A stretch of 64,000 nt of DNA from Streptomyces sp. SolWspMP-5a-2 (lineage in GTDB: Bacteria; Actinomycetota; Actinomycetes; Streptomycetales; Streptomycetaceae), in contig NZ_FMCI01000183.1 in the NCBI RefSeq assembly GCF_900091845.1, forward strand, positions 1-64,000. The letters run 5' to 3'. Below the pieces are notes generated by a model. The model was not told where the DNA came from. It did no database searches and was given only the letters and a program-made list of their open reading frames with translations. The position numbers were made by a program, and so were the translations under genes. Shown here piece after piece: positions 29,124 through 38,217 of this stretch; within the stretch, counting starts at the first letter, position 1; every line of letters begins with the position of its first letter.

Positions 29124-30653
29124 ATGGCAGACGACTACCTCGTACGCATCGGCAAGCTCATCCGTGACGCCCGCCAACACCGTGGCTGGACACAGACGCA
29201 GCTCGCGGACGCGCTCGGCACCAGCCAGAGCGCCGTCAACCGCATCGAGCGCGGCAACCAGAACATCAGCCTTGAGATGATCGCCCGAATCGGTGAAGCC
29301 CTGGACAGCGAGATCGTGTCGCTGGGATACGCGGGCCCGATGCATCTGCGGGTGGTGGGCCGCCGCCGTCTGTCCGGCGCCATCGACGTCAAGACGAGCA
29401 AGAACGCGTGCGTGGCGCTGCTCTGCGCGTCGCTCCTCAACAAGGGCCGTACGGTGCTGCGCCGGGTCGCCCGGATCGAGGAGGTGTACCGCCTGCTGGA
29501 GGTGCTCAACTCGATCGGCGTGCGCACCCGTTGGATCAACGACGGCGTCGACCTTGAGCTGGTGCCGCCCGCCGAGATCGACATGAACGCGATCGACGCC
29601 GAGGCGGCCGTGCGGACGCGGTCGATCATCATGTTCCTCGGCCCGCTGCTGCACCGCATGGACCGCTTCAGGCTCCCGTACGCGGGCGGCTGCGACCTCG
29701 GCACCCGCACCATCGAGCCGCACATGATCGCGCTGCGCCGGTTCGGACTGGACGTCGCCGCCACCGAGGGCCACTACCACGCGACGGTCAACCACTCGGT
29801 CCGCCCCGACCGCCCGATCGTGCTGACCGAGCGCGGCGACACCGTGACCGAGAACGCCCTGCTGGCCGCCGCCCGGCACGCCGGGGTGACCGTCATCCGC
29901 AACGCGTCCTCCAACTACATGGTCCAGGACCTGTGTTTCTTCCTGGAGGCGCTGGGCGTCCGGGTCGAGGGCATCGGCTCGACGACGCTGACCGTGCACG
30001 GCGTCGCGAACATCGACACCGACGTGGACTACTCCCCCTCCGAGGACCCGGTCGAGGCGATGAGCCTGCTGGCCGCCGCGGTGGTCACGGAGTCGGAGCT
30101 GACGGTGCGCCGGGTGCCGATCGAGTTCCTGGAGATCGAGCTGGCGGTCCTGGAGGAGATGGGCCTCGACCACGACCGGACGCCCGAGTACGTCGCCGAC
30201 AACGGCCGCACCCGGCTGGTGGACCTCACGGTCCGGCCCTCGAAGCTGGAGGCGCCGATCGACAAGATCCACCCGATGCCGTTCCCCGGCCTGAACATCG
30301 ACAACGTCCCGTTCTTCGCGGCGATCGCGGCCGTGGCGCAGGGCAAGACGCTGATCCACGACTGGGTCTACGACAACCGGGCGATCTACCTCACCGACCT
30401 CAACCGCCTGGGCGGCCGCCTCCAACTCCTGGACCCGCACCGCGTGTTGGTGGAGGGCCCGACCCGCTGGCGGGCGGCGGAGATGATGTGCCCGCCCGCC
30501 CTGCGCCCCGCGGTGGTCGTCCTCCTGGCGATGATGGCGGCGGAGGGCACGTCGGTCCTGCGCAACGTGTACGTCATCAACCGGGGTTACGAGGACCTGG
30601 CGGAGCGGCTGAACTCGGTGGGGGCGCAGATCGAGATCTTCAGGGACATCTGA
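29124..30653 (+). CDS. murA2: XRE-type HTH fused to UDP-GlcNAc enolpyruvyl transferase (MurA paralogue)
   Basis: The 509-residue product has an XRE-type HTH at residues 5-60 (WTQTQLADALGTSQSAVNRIERG). After it comes a full enolpyruvyl transferase domain. Lys of TSKNA and Cys of GGCDLGTRT align with MurA Lys22 and Cys115, so catalysis may be intact. Canonical MurA is about 420 residues and has no DNA-binding part. S. coelicolor SCO5998 occupies the same place. The enzyme could add enolpyruvate to UDP-GlcNAc for peptidoglycan, or serve as a sensor coupled to the HTH. Confidence 0.88.
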   Translation: MADDYLVRIGKLIRDARQHRGWTQTQLADALGTSQSAVNRIERGNQNISLEMIARIGEALDSEIVSLGYAGPMHLRVVGRRRLSGAIDVKTSKNACVALLCASLLNKGRTVLRRVARIEEVYRLLEVLNSIGVRTRWINDGVDLELVPPAEIDMNAIDAEAAVRTRSIIMFLGPLLHRMDRFRLPYAGGCDLGTRTIEPHMIALRRFGLDVAATEGHYHATVNHSVRPDRPIVLTERGDTVTENALLAAARHAGVTVIRNASSNYMVQDLCFFLEALGVRVEGIGSTTLTVHGVANIDTDVDYSPSEDPVEAMSLLAAAVVTESELTVRRVPIEFLEIELAVLEEMGLDHDRTPEYVADNGRTRLVDLTVRPSKLEAPIDKIHPMPFPGLNIDNVPFFAAIAAVAQGKTLIHDWVYDNRAIYLTDLNRLGGRLQLLDPHRVLVEGPTRWRAAEMMCPPALRPAVVVLLAMMAAEGTSVLRNVYVINRGYEDLAERLNSVGAQIEIFRDI

Positions 30654-30710
30654 CCCGGTCGCCCGCGGGATCAAGCACCAGGGCTGTGGTCGTACGGCGC
30701 GGAGCCGTCG

Positions 30711-31703
30711 TCAGACCGTGGTCGGCTGTTCCGGCAGCAGGTGGCCGGCCGACGGGCTGTGGGGCTCGCGCAGGGGGGCCTCCCAGCTCGCGGTGATGTC
30801 GCGGGCGACGTCACGCAGGAGGTCGATGAGCATGTCCGCGAGCGGGGTGAGGCTGGCGTCCGCCTTGGTCAGGGCGTAGAGCTGGCGGTGCGGCCTGGGG
30901 TGGGCCAGTTCGCGATGGGTGGTGCCGGGCGCGTGGGTCAGGGCCAGGCGCGAGACCAGACCGACCGCGATGCCCGTGCCGACGAGGGCCTGGGCGACGT
31001 CGTACGACTCGGTCTCGAACCGCACGGTGGGAGTGAAACCGGCCTCGCGGGCGGCGTCGTGGAACTGTTCGCGGGCCGCGTGGCCCGCGAGGATGGAGAC
31101 CCACGATTCGTCGCGCAGTTGCTCCAGGTGCAGCGCGGTGTCCGTGGGCTGCTCGGTGGCCAGTGGATGGTCGTCGGGGAGGACCACGACCATCGGGTCC
31201 AACAGGAGCGGGTGGGCCCGTACATGCGGGGGCGGGGCGAGCGGCGTGCCCCAGGACGCGACGATGGCCACGTCCAGGCGCCCCGTGCTGATCTCGTCCG
31301 CTCCGCGCGCGGACCCCACGTCTATGACGGAGACGTCGGCGTCCGGATGGCGGTGCCGCAGCGTCGTCAGGGCCGGGGGCAACAGGTGCAGGGCGGCCGC
31401 CTGGAACGTTCCGATCCGCAAGCGCAGCGACAAGTGGCCAAGTAACGCGGCCAGTTCGGCCGCGGCTTTGTCCGACGCCTCCTCGACGGTGCGGCCGTGG
31501 GAGGCGAGCAGCGCGCCGGCCGCGGTGAGCGTCGCTCCGCGGGGACCGCGGATGACCAGCGGCACTTGCCAGTCGCGTTCGGCCTTGGCCACCTGCTGGG
31601 TTATCGCCGCGGGCGTGAGGTGGAGTGCGTGGGCCGCCGCCGTCAGGGAACCGCACCGCTCGATCAACGTCAGGAGTCGCAGCTGTCCCGGGTCCACCAC
31701 CAT
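30711..31703 (-). CDS. LysR-family regulator
   Basis: A 330-residue protein with a winged HTH at residues 1-60 (LTLIERCGSLTAAAHALHLTPAAITQQVAKAE) and a LysR substrate domain. It is divergent from a LysE exporter gene 111 bases away, the usual layout for a LysR/LysE pair responding to an amino acid. It contains a TTA codon (31443-31445, residue 87), making it bldA-dependent, and a rare ATA codon. It is the first gene of the accessory part of the window. Confidence 0.88.
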   Translation of the reverse strand: MVVDPGQLRLLTLIERCGSLTAAAHALHLTPAAITQQVAKAERDWQVPLVIRGPRGATLTAAGALLASHGRTVEEASDKAAAELAALLGHLSLRLRIGTFQAAALHLLPPALTTLRHRHPDADVSVIDVGSARGADEISTGRLDVAIVASWGTPLAPPPHVRAHPLLLDPMVVVLPDDHPLATEQPTDTALHLEQLRDESWVSILAGHAAREQFHDAAREAGFTPTVRFETESYDVAQALVGTGIAVGLVSRLALTHAPGTTHRELAHPRPHRQLYALTKADASLTPLADMLIDLLRDVARDITASWEAPLREPHSPSAGHLLPEQPTTV

Positions 31704-31814
31704 TCACTAATCCTAACGCTGCACCCTTCTTTTTTAACTTCTCTTAGGGGCGCGATACGGGAAGCCTGGTGGTGTACATCCAACTGCCGTATCCCCGGAA
31801 GGGGTTCCTTTCCC

Positions 31815-32441
31815 ATGCCCACGCATGTGCCCGTTTTCATCGCCACCACGTTGCTGCTGGCGATGCTGCCCGGCGCGAGTGCAGCCCTGATGATCCGGCA
31901 GGTTCTGGAAGGCGGCCAACGCACGCTCCAGGGCACGCTCGCGGGCAATGCCACCGGTTTCGTGCTGTGGTCCACGGCCGCCGCGGCGGGGCTGTCCGCC
32001 GTCCTGCTGGCCAGCCCCACGGCGTACACGGCGCTGCGGATCGCGGGTGGCATCGTGCTGATGTACCTCGGGGTGAAGACGCTGCGGACCACCCTCAACA
32101 CCACCGTCTCCACCGCCCCGGCCGACGAGGGCGAACACCGCACCGGCTTCGCGAGTGGATACATCACCGGCCTGAGCACCAACCTCGGCAACCCCAAGGC
32201 GGGCGTCTTCGCCATCTCGGTGCTGCCCCAGTTCGTGACCGCCAAGGGCCCGGTGTTCCTGTCGACCGTCGCCCTGGGAGTCGTGTGGGCCCTGGTCAGC
32301 GCCTCCTGGTACATGTTGCTCACCTGGGCCGTCAGCCGAGGGCGCGACCTGGTGTCGAAGCCGACCGTCCTGCGGGGGCTCAGCGTGACCACCGGTGTCG
32401 TCCTGCTGGGGCTCGGCGCCGCGGTGGCGGCGGGAGTCTGA
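31815..32441 (+). CDS. LysE/RhtB-family amino acid exporter
   Basis: A 208-residue membrane protein with six hydrophobic segments. The N-terminal PGASAALMIRQVLEGGQRTLQGTLAGN fits the LysE/RhtB pore motif (G-x-x-x-R/G-G). FASGYITGLSTNLGNPKAGVF is the second family motif. It likely exports an amino acid or a related metabolite under control of the divergent LysR gene. The ATG at 31815 follows GGAAGGGG. Confidence 0.85.
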   Translation: MPTHVPVFIATTLLLAMLPGASAALMIRQVLEGGQRTLQGTLAGNATGFVLWSTAAAAGLSAVLLASPTAYTALRIAGGIVLMYLGVKTLRTTLNTTVSTAPADEGEHRTGFASGYITGLSTNLGNPKAGVFAISVLPQFVTAKGPVFLSTVALGVVWALVSASWYMLLTWAVSRGRDLVSKPTVLRGLSVTTGVVLLGLGAAVAAGV

Positions 32442-32630
32442 GGGCCGGTCCGGCACTCCTCTCCGGCGCCCGACCGCCCGGGGCGTCCGCCCTCGGCCGA
32501 ACCCACCTCCATCAGACCGCCCGGTACGATGTGCGGCGACGAAACACGTCGGAACGATCGCTCTGGTCCGGCCGCCGCTCAGGCCCGGGGCAACGCGGGC
32601 AACGTGCCCGACAGCACGGGAGCAGGGCCT

Positions 32631-33419
32631 TTGACGTACGTCGTGACCGCGGACGGAACCCGCATCGCCTACCAACTCCAGGGCAACGGGGCACCGTTGG
32701 TCCTGCTGGCGGGTCAGGCCAACAACCACCACTGGTGGGACGCGGTGCGTGCCGACTTCCATCCCGCGCGCAGCACCCTCACGCTCGACTACCGAGGCAC
32801 GGGTGACAGCGACAAGCCCGACATCCCCTACAGCACCGAGCTGTTCGCCACGGACGTCATCGCGGTCCTCGACGAGCTGGGCATCGACCGGGCCGATGTC
32901 TACGGCACGTCCATGGGCGGACGAGTGGCCCAGCAGATCGCGGCCCGCCACCCCGGCCGGGTGGGCGCCCTGGTCCTCGGGTGCACCTCGCCCGGCGGGC
33001 CCCACGGTGTCGAACGCGGCAACGACGTCCGCCGGGCCCTGGCGCGACCCGAGCCGGGAGCCGCGCGCCAGGCCCTGCTGGAGTTGATGTACACCCCGCA
33101 GTGGCTCGCCTCCCACCCCGGCCCGTACCACACGCTCGGCGACCCCGGCATGCCCGCGCACGCCCGGCGCCGCCACCTCGTGGCCAGCAACCAGCACCGG
33201 GCGTGGGACCTCCTGCCGGACATCGGCGCTCCCACCCTGGTCGTCCACGGGACCGACGACCTGCTCAACCCCGCCGCCAACGCGCCCCTGCTCGCCGACC
33301 GCATCCCGGGCGCCCGGATGCACCTGATCCCCGACGGCCGGCACGCCTACTTCGAGGAGTGCCGCGACCAGGCCGGTCCGCTCGTCCTGGACTTCCTCAC
33401 CTCCGCGCGGCGGCTCTAG
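32631..33419 (+). CDS. Alpha/beta hydrolase
   Basis: About 262 residues with the hydrolase fold. The oxyanion region is LLAGQANNHHWW, the nucleophile elbow is GTSMGG (Ser), followed by the acid in VHGTDDLLNP and the histidine in DGRHAYFEE. It resembles 3-oxoadipate enol-lactonase and related esterases. The TTG at 32631 follows GGAG by eight bases and begins the conserved part; a GTG at 32604 is an alternative. Substrate unknown. It shares a bidirectional terminator with the biosynthetic cluster on its right. Confidence 0.8.
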   Translation: MTYVVTADGTRIAYQLQGNGAPLVLLAGQANNHHWWDAVRADFHPARSTLTLDYRGTGDSDKPDIPYSTELFATDVIAVLDELGIDRADVYGTSMGGRVAQQIAARHPGRVGALVLGCTSPGGPHGVERGNDVRRALARPEPGAARQALLELMYTPQWLASHPGPYHTLGDPGMPAHARRRHLVASNQHRAWDLLPDIGAPTLVVHGTDDLLNPAANAPLLADRIPGARMHLIPDGRHAYFEECRDQAGPLVLDFLTSARRL

Positions 33420-33509
33420 TGCCCTGACCGGGAAGGTCCACCGGCTCGCGCTGCCCGGCACGGCACCGGTGACGGCGCAGTCGGCAGGGCGGTGCCGCCG
33501 GGGACGTGC

Positions 33510-33556
33510 GACAGCCCTGCGGCCGTCCTCCCGGAGAGGACGGCCGCAGGGCTGTC
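33510..33556. terminator. Bidirectional terminator
   Basis: A perfect 21-base stem (33510-33530 with 33536-33556) and a five-base loop lie between the convergent hydrolase and PhyH genes, marking the left edge of the biosynthetic cluster. Confidence 0.85.
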
Positions 33557-33604
33557 GGTCGTGCCGCCCCGCGGGCAGGCGCGGGGGGGGCTGTCGCTCT
33601 GCCG

Positions 33605-34486
33605 CTACTTCGCTTCCTCCAGCGTGGCGTACCCGGTGGTCGCCCCGGTCGAGGACTTGTCGCCGCCCTCCTGGAGCTGGAAGAGCGAGCCGAAGGGCCG
33701 CTCCGCGAGCGGCAGACGCCACGTCCCGCCCTCCACCCGGGCGGTGTCCGACACGTTGCCGCGCAGCAGTTTCACTCCGGCCTCGTTGTGGCCGGCGTGC
33801 GCGCCGAAGTGGATCGGGTAGGCGTCGGCCGCCCGGTAGGCCGGCAGAAACGCGCGGCGGTAGCGGTCGGAGCGGTTCGGCGAGGAGTAGTGCAGCAGCA
33901 GCGGGTGGATGAAGACCACGCTGCCCGCGGGCGCCTCGATGGGCACGGCCTGCTCGTCGCCGGGCGCGTCGGCACCCACCACCTTGCCGCGGAAGAAGCC
34001 GTCGACGTAGTGGTCGGCGAGACCGCGCAGGTGCGAGCCGGGGACGGCCTGGAGGGCGGAGTTCTCGGTGGTGGTGTCGTCGAGGTAGACGAGGGCCGTC
34101 ACCAGGTCGGTGTTGGTGTGCGGGTAGTAGGCGAAGTCCTGGTGCCAGTCCACGACACTGCCCACCTGGGGGGCCTTGAGGTGGAGCTTGCTGTAGTGGA
34201 ACAGGATGTCGTGGCCGATGAGGGCCTCGACGTGGTCGAGCAGTTTGGGGCTGGCGGCGGCACGCTCGAACGCGGCGTGCTGCTTGGTGGGCGACCAGAT
34301 CCGGCGGGCCATGCCGTTGTCGCCCGGCTCCACCTCGGCGACGGAGGCGATGTCGCCGACGTTCAGGATCTCGGTGATGGCGGTGTTGAGCTCGGCGACC
34401 TCACTCGGATCGAAGAGACGCTCGACGACCGCGAAACCGTTCTCGCGGTACTCCTTGACCAGCGCGACTGTGTCGGGTGCGGACAT
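33605..34486 (-). CDS. Phytanoyl-CoA dioxygenase-family (PhyH) enzyme
   Basis: A 293-residue non-heme iron, 2-oxoglutarate-type oxygenase. The metal triad is visible as HQD in VDWHQDFAYY (about residue 114) and a distal His in FIHPLLLHYSS; the Arg in RYRRAFLPAY would hold 2-oxoglutarate. PhyH enzymes hydroxylate, halogenate or epoxidise small molecules in many natural-product pathways. The ATG at 34486 follows GAGGA by eight bases. It is separated from the upstream oxidase gene by a strong terminator and so has its own promoter, unlike the other minus-strand cluster genes. Confidence 0.85.
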   Translation of the reverse strand: MSAPDTVALVKEYRENGFAVVERLFDPSEVAELNTAITEILNVGDIASVAEVEPGDNGMARRIWSPTKQHAAFERAAASPKLLDHVEALIGHDILFHYSKLHLKAPQVGSVVDWHQDFAYYPHTNTDLVTALVYLDDTTTENSALQAVPGSHLRGLADHYVDGFFRGKVVGADAPGDEQAVPIEAPAGSVVFIHPLLLHYSSPNRSDRYRRAFLPAYRAADAYPIHFGAHAGHNEAGVKLLRGNVSDTARVEGGTWRLPLAERPFGSLFQLQEGGDKSSTGATTGYATLEEAK

Positions 34487-34833
34487 GCGCGGGTTCCTCA
34501 TCCTTCGGTAAGTGGTTCCAGCTCGTCCCAACGGGGTCCGGCCGGACGGGTGTTGTGGTGGATGTCGCCATGGTCATGTCCGCACCGGGCGGGCGCGCGG
34601 CCCTCCGGCACGCACACCCGAGGACGGGAGACCGGCCCGGCGGAGTCCTGCGGGGTCGACGAGCGCGTCAGGACGTGGCCCCGGTCGACCGGGACGGCGC
34701 CCCGCCGGCCGGGCGCCGCGCCGACGACGCGGCCGGCCACCGGCTGCTGCCTGGCCTGCCGGCCGCGTACGCGGGCGGCCCTCCGTCCGGGCACCTGTGA
34801 TGCCTGGCCGCCGGACGGCGGAGCCGCGGTGCG
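34487..34833. other. Gap between PhyH and oxidase genes
   Basis: About 350 bases with no supportable gene. Presumably it holds the PhyH promoter; short open frames here lack ribosome binding sites and family similarity. Confidence 0.4.
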
Positions 34834-34890
34834 ACGGGACCGTACGGGTCCGCCGGACGACGGCCGTCCGGCGGACCCGCGGGGTCCCGT
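34834..34890 (-). terminator. Nested strong terminator within the cluster
   Basis: An inner perfect 14-base stem (34846-34859 with 34865-34878) sits inside an outer 8-base stem (34834-34841 with 34883-34890), four bases past the stop of the oxidase gene. It would end the four-gene transcript that begins at 39459. Confidence 0.8.
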
Positions 34891-34893
34891 CCC

Positions 34894-35646
34894 TCAGGCG
34901 CCCGCGGGCTGCACCTGCTTGGCGAAGGTGTCCTCGTAGATCTCGCGGAAGAACATCGCGAGGATCTCCTGGACGTCGTCGATGTACTTGAACACCTTCT
35001 GGAAGTCCTCCTCGCTGAAGATCAGCTGGCGGAGGATGTCCCACATCTCCTGGGAGTGGTCCTCGGTGGTGTCGACGTGGAGGTGGGCGGCCTGCCCCTT
35101 GACGTTCTCCTTGCCGAGCCGCGCCTGGAGGTTCTCGACGATGGCCGGCTGGAGCTTGACCTGCGTGTACTCCACCAGGTAGTTGGAGACGACCGGGGCG
35201 AGGGCCGACTCGTGCTCGAGGGTGTAGTAGAAGAAGCCCTCGAACAGACGGGTGGAGAGGTAGGGCTCGGTGGCGCGGATCTCCTCCTCGGTCACGCCGG
35301 CGGCTTCGGCGTCACCGATGTACAGCCGGTCGTGGAGCATCTCGTCGGCCTGGTACTGCGCGTAGTCGCGCGCGGCCCGGGGAGAGACCTGGGCGATCTT
35401 GTAGATGGCCTTGGTCTGGCTGACCCGGGAGAGACGGATCCGCCACACGTGCTCGATGAGGGTGCGGCGGTAGTACGCCTGGTGGAGTTCGGGTTCGGTC
35501 AGGTGCGACGCGAAGGGGACGGTGGCCTTCCACTCCGCCATCTTCTTGTCCATGTAACGGTCGAGTTCGGCCTTCTTCTGCCGGGCCTGCTCTTCGTTGT
35601 AGAGCGGCTTCGGGTGGTCGATCCCGGTGTTCTGCACGCGGTTCAT
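34894..35646 (-). CDS. Heme-oxygenase-like diiron (HDO-type) putative oxidase
   Basis: A 250-residue all-helical protein resembling the iron-containing redox enzyme (PqqC/TENA-like, HDO) group. Candidate iron ligands are Glu and His in YQADEMLHDRLYIGDAE, Glu/His in LEHESALAP, and His/Asp/His in HLHVDTTEDHSQEMW. HDO enzymes such as UndA, BesC and SznF cleave C-C bonds or oxidise nitrogen on amino-acid-like substrates. The ATG at 35646 follows GAAGGGG. Last gene of the minus-strand operon. Ligand assignment is from pattern only. Confidence 0.7.
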   Translation of the reverse strand: MNRVQNTGIDHPKPLYNEEQARQKKAELDRYMDKKMAEWKATVPFASHLTEPELHQAYYRRTLIEHVWRIRLSRVSQTKAIYKIAQVSPRAARDYAQYQADEMLHDRLYIGDAEAAGVTEEEIRATEPYLSTRLFEGFFYYTLEHESALAPVVSNYLVEYTQVKLQPAIVENLQARLGKENVKGQAAHLHVDTTEDHSQEMWDILRQLIFSEEDFQKVFKYIDDVQEILAMFFREIYEDTFAKQVQPAGA

Positions 35647-35715
35647 CACGTTCCCCTTCGTCAGATGGTTCGTACAGGACTGCACGGAATGGTCGGAGTG
35701 CGGTGCCGTCCGCGG

Positions 35716-37032
35716 TCAGCGGTAGCGGACGTGGAAGTGCTCCGTCGCGTGTCGGTCGAGAAAGGCGGTCTCCGCGACGAGGTCGTCGGCCGCCGCGTCC
35801 CACAGGGCGTCCATCAGGCAGATCCCCCGGTCGGACGCGTCGAGCGCGGTTCCCGCCGCCACATGGACGTTCAGGATCCGGGGCGGACGGGTGGGCGGCT
35901 CGAAGCGGATCTCGTCGACGGTCCGCCCCTTCTCGCCGTACTTGCTGAGGAACACGGTCGCCCGGGTGAGCGCGCCGGTGCGCAGGGCCTCCACCTGGGA
36001 GGCCTGGGTGAGGCGCGCGTGGAAGGCGTCCCGCTCGCCGTCGGGCAGCAGCAGGGACTCGGTCCACAGGTCGAGGAGGGAGTGCCCGGTGACGGTCTGG
36101 ACGCTGGCGTTGATGAGGCTGCCGCCCATCCGGGGGTTGATCTCGATGATCTCCCAACGCCCCTTCGACTCCCAGTACTTGACCTCGATGTGGAAGACAC
36201 CGGCGGTCAGCCCGTGCCCCGCGAGCGAGGCGAGGCAGTCGGCGACGTGATCGGCTCCTTCGAGGACGAGTTCACGGGAGAGGCTCACGGGCGGGCTGAC
36301 CGACATCCCCTCCAGGACGGTCCGCTCCAGGTGCTCCACGCGGGCCTTCTCGTGGACGCACAGGTGGTGGATCCGCCCGTCGAGGACGACCGTCTCGAAG
36401 CTGAACTCCGGGCCGTCGACGAACTCCTCGACGAGGAAGTCGTACCGGTCCATGAAGATCGCCTTCATCCGCCGGTCGGCACGCATCTGCTCCTGGATCG
36501 CCGGCAGGTCGGCCAGGTCGTCGACGCCCTTCAGACGGAAGGTCGCGAAGGACGAGGCGCCGCGCACCGGTTTGACGAACCAGTCGGTGGTCGGGTCGAG
36601 TTCGGGCGTCACCCCGGCGGAGAGCCGGTGGAGACGGACCTCGCTCAGTCCCTCGGCACAGAGGTGGCGGCGCAGTTCGTACTTGTCGAGGCAGAGACGC
36701 AGCGCGGCCTCGGCGGAGTCGTGTGCGCCGAGCCGCTCGTTGAGCTCGGCCATCAGCAGCCGGTAGCCCTCGAAGCTGGCCAGGGACGCCTCGACCTGGT
36801 AGCCGCGCTCGGCGAGTTCGCGCACGGCCTTGTCGAGGTCGGCGGAGCACAGCTCGGGTTCCTCGGTGACCAGGCAGTCCGCCACGTGGCGGCGGCTCGC
36901 CTCCAGGACCTCCGGTGTCTCCGGCCGGGAGCTGAGGGCGACCAGGGTCAGTCCGAGCCCGGCGGTGGCCGCGGCGACCTCCTCGGTGTAGGACTTGCCC
37001 TGGTGCATGAGGAGCAGGATCGCTCGCTTCAT
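35716..37032 (-). CDS. ATP-grasp ligase, second copy
   Basis: A 438-residue ATP-grasp protein. ATP-binding Lys segment WFVKPVRGASSFATFRL, the FLVEEFVDGPEFSFETVV strand and the metal-binding GRWEIIEINPRMGG are all present, so the enzyme looks active. The family makes amide bonds through an acyl-phosphate, typically dipeptides or amino-acid conjugates (BacD, DdaF type). It follows DUF1611 by 32 bases and shares the KPVRGASS motif with the ligase at 38218, but overall they are distant paralogues. ATG at 37032 follows GAGGAG. Confidence 0.82.
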   Translation of the reverse strand: MKRAILLLMHQGKSYTEEVAAATAGLGLTLVALSSRPETPEVLEASRRHVADCLVTEEPELCSADLDKAVRELAERGYQVEASLASFEGYRLLMAELNERLGAHDSAEAALRLCLDKYELRRHLCAEGLSEVRLHRLSAGVTPELDPTTDWFVKPVRGASSFATFRLKGVDDLADLPAIQEQMRADRRMKAIFMDRYDFLVEEFVDGPEFSFETVVLDGRIHHLCVHEKARVEHLERTVLEGMSVSPPVSLSRELVLEGADHVADCLASLAGHGLTAGVFHIEVKYWESKGRWEIIEINPRMGGSLINASVQTVTGHSLLDLWTESLLLPDGERDAFHARLTQASQVEALRTGALTRATVFLSKYGEKGRTVDEIRFEPPTRPPRILNVHVAAGTALDASDRGICLMDALWDAAADDLVAETAFLDRHATEHFHVRYR

Positions 37033-37064
37033 CTGTGCATCTCCTCGGAGTTCCGGGGCCACCT

Positions 37065-38159
37065 TCAACTCCGGCCGCTCGACAGCCGGTCCGCGGTCTC
37101 GCGCTGGTGGGCGCGCAGGATCTCCACGAGCCGGGCGGCGCCGCCCTCACGGACCGGGTCGACGACGGGCAGTCCGGTGTCGGCCTCCAGCTTCTCGGCC
37201 TCGCGGCGGAAGTCCTCGTCGGAGAAGCCGAAGCTGTTGACGCTGACGGCGGCGGTCTTGGCGGGCCGTTCGAAGACGGAGAGCTCCTCGTTCATGCGGA
37301 TGAGTTCGGGGATGGGGATGATGGGCGTCTCCCAGACCTTGGTGCGTTCGGCGCCGAGGCGGTGGCAGAAGACCAGCGCGTGCGGCAGCGAGCCGTGGAG
37401 GATGGCGAGGGCGACGCTGCTGAACCCGATGTGGTTGAGGGAACCCTGGCCTTCGACCACGACCCATTCGTTGCCGGCGGCGGCCTCCAGGACCACCTGC
37501 TCGACGGCCCCGGCCATGAAGTCGCCGGGCACACCGTCGACCGCGATGCCGTGGCCGGAGATCAGCATGCCGCTCTGGCCGGTGGCGGCGAACCCGGCGC
37601 GGATGCCGGTGCGCCTGGCCTCGTTCCAGATCTGCAGGGCGGCGGTCTTCTTGCCGATGTTGGAGTCGCTGCCGCAGGTGTGGATGACCCAGGTGTCCAG
37701 ATCCAGGACGCGGGCCTTGTTGAGCTGGACCGGCGGGGCGTCCTTCGTCTCCCAGACGGTGATGCCCTTCTCGCGGATGCCGCGGGCGATGTCCGGGTCC
37801 TCGGCGAGGCGGTAGTGGATCGAGTTGATCAGATGGAGGCCGTTCTGGACGGCCGCCAGGATGGTCGGCTTCCAGGCGGAGGGCAGGTTGGCGGAGTGCA
37901 GCCCCTTGCCGATGATCATGACTTCGGGGCCCAGGTGCAGAGCCTGCTCGACACGGCTGACGATCGGGATCGAGCCGCCGTAGCCGAGGACGTCCTGCAC
38001 GGTCTGGCCGGCCTTGCGGCTGTCGATCACGGCGACGCAGCGGTCCCCGTTGTAGCGGATCAGCGACGCGGCGATCTTGCTCGTGAAGAGGCCGAAGCAC
38101 CCCTCGGCGAACAGCACGAACTTCTTGTCGACCAGCTCCGCATGGCTTACCTGACCCAC
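37065..38159 (-). CDS. DUF1611 (DgcN-like) P-loop protein
   Basis: A 364-residue protein with the two-domain DUF1611 build: an N-terminal Rossmann-like domain (KFVLFAEGCFGLFTSKIAAS) and a P-loop domain with TCGSDSNIGKKTAALQIW, a Walker A variant typical of the family. DgcN, a characterised member, is reported as a D-glutamate N-acetyltransferase. Many relatives are linked to enolase-superfamily epimerases, but none is present here. Start is uncertain: GTG at 38159 has GGAGG five bases upstream; a GTG at 38171 is possible. Confidence 0.75.
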   Translation of the reverse strand: MGQVSHAELVDKKFVLFAEGCFGLFTSKIAASLIRYNGDRCVAVIDSRKAGQTVQDVLGYGGSIPIVSRVEQALHLGPEVMIIGKGLHSANLPSAWKPTILAAVQNGLHLINSIHYRLAEDPDIARGIREKGITVWETKDAPPVQLNKARVLDLDTWVIHTCGSDSNIGKKTAALQIWNEARRTGIRAGFAATGQSGMLISGHGIAVDGVPGDFMAGAVEQVVLEAAAGNEWVVVEGQGSLNHIGFSSVALAILHGSLPHALVFCHRLGAERTKVWETPIIPIPELIRMNEELSVFERPAKTAAVSVNSFGFSDEDFRREAEKLEADTGLPVVDPVREGGAARLVEILRAHQRETADRLSSGRS

Positions 38160-38217
38160 GACTTCCTCCACGGACTCGACGGTTCTATTTGCCGTTGGTG
38201 CGAGATGGTGCGGACCG

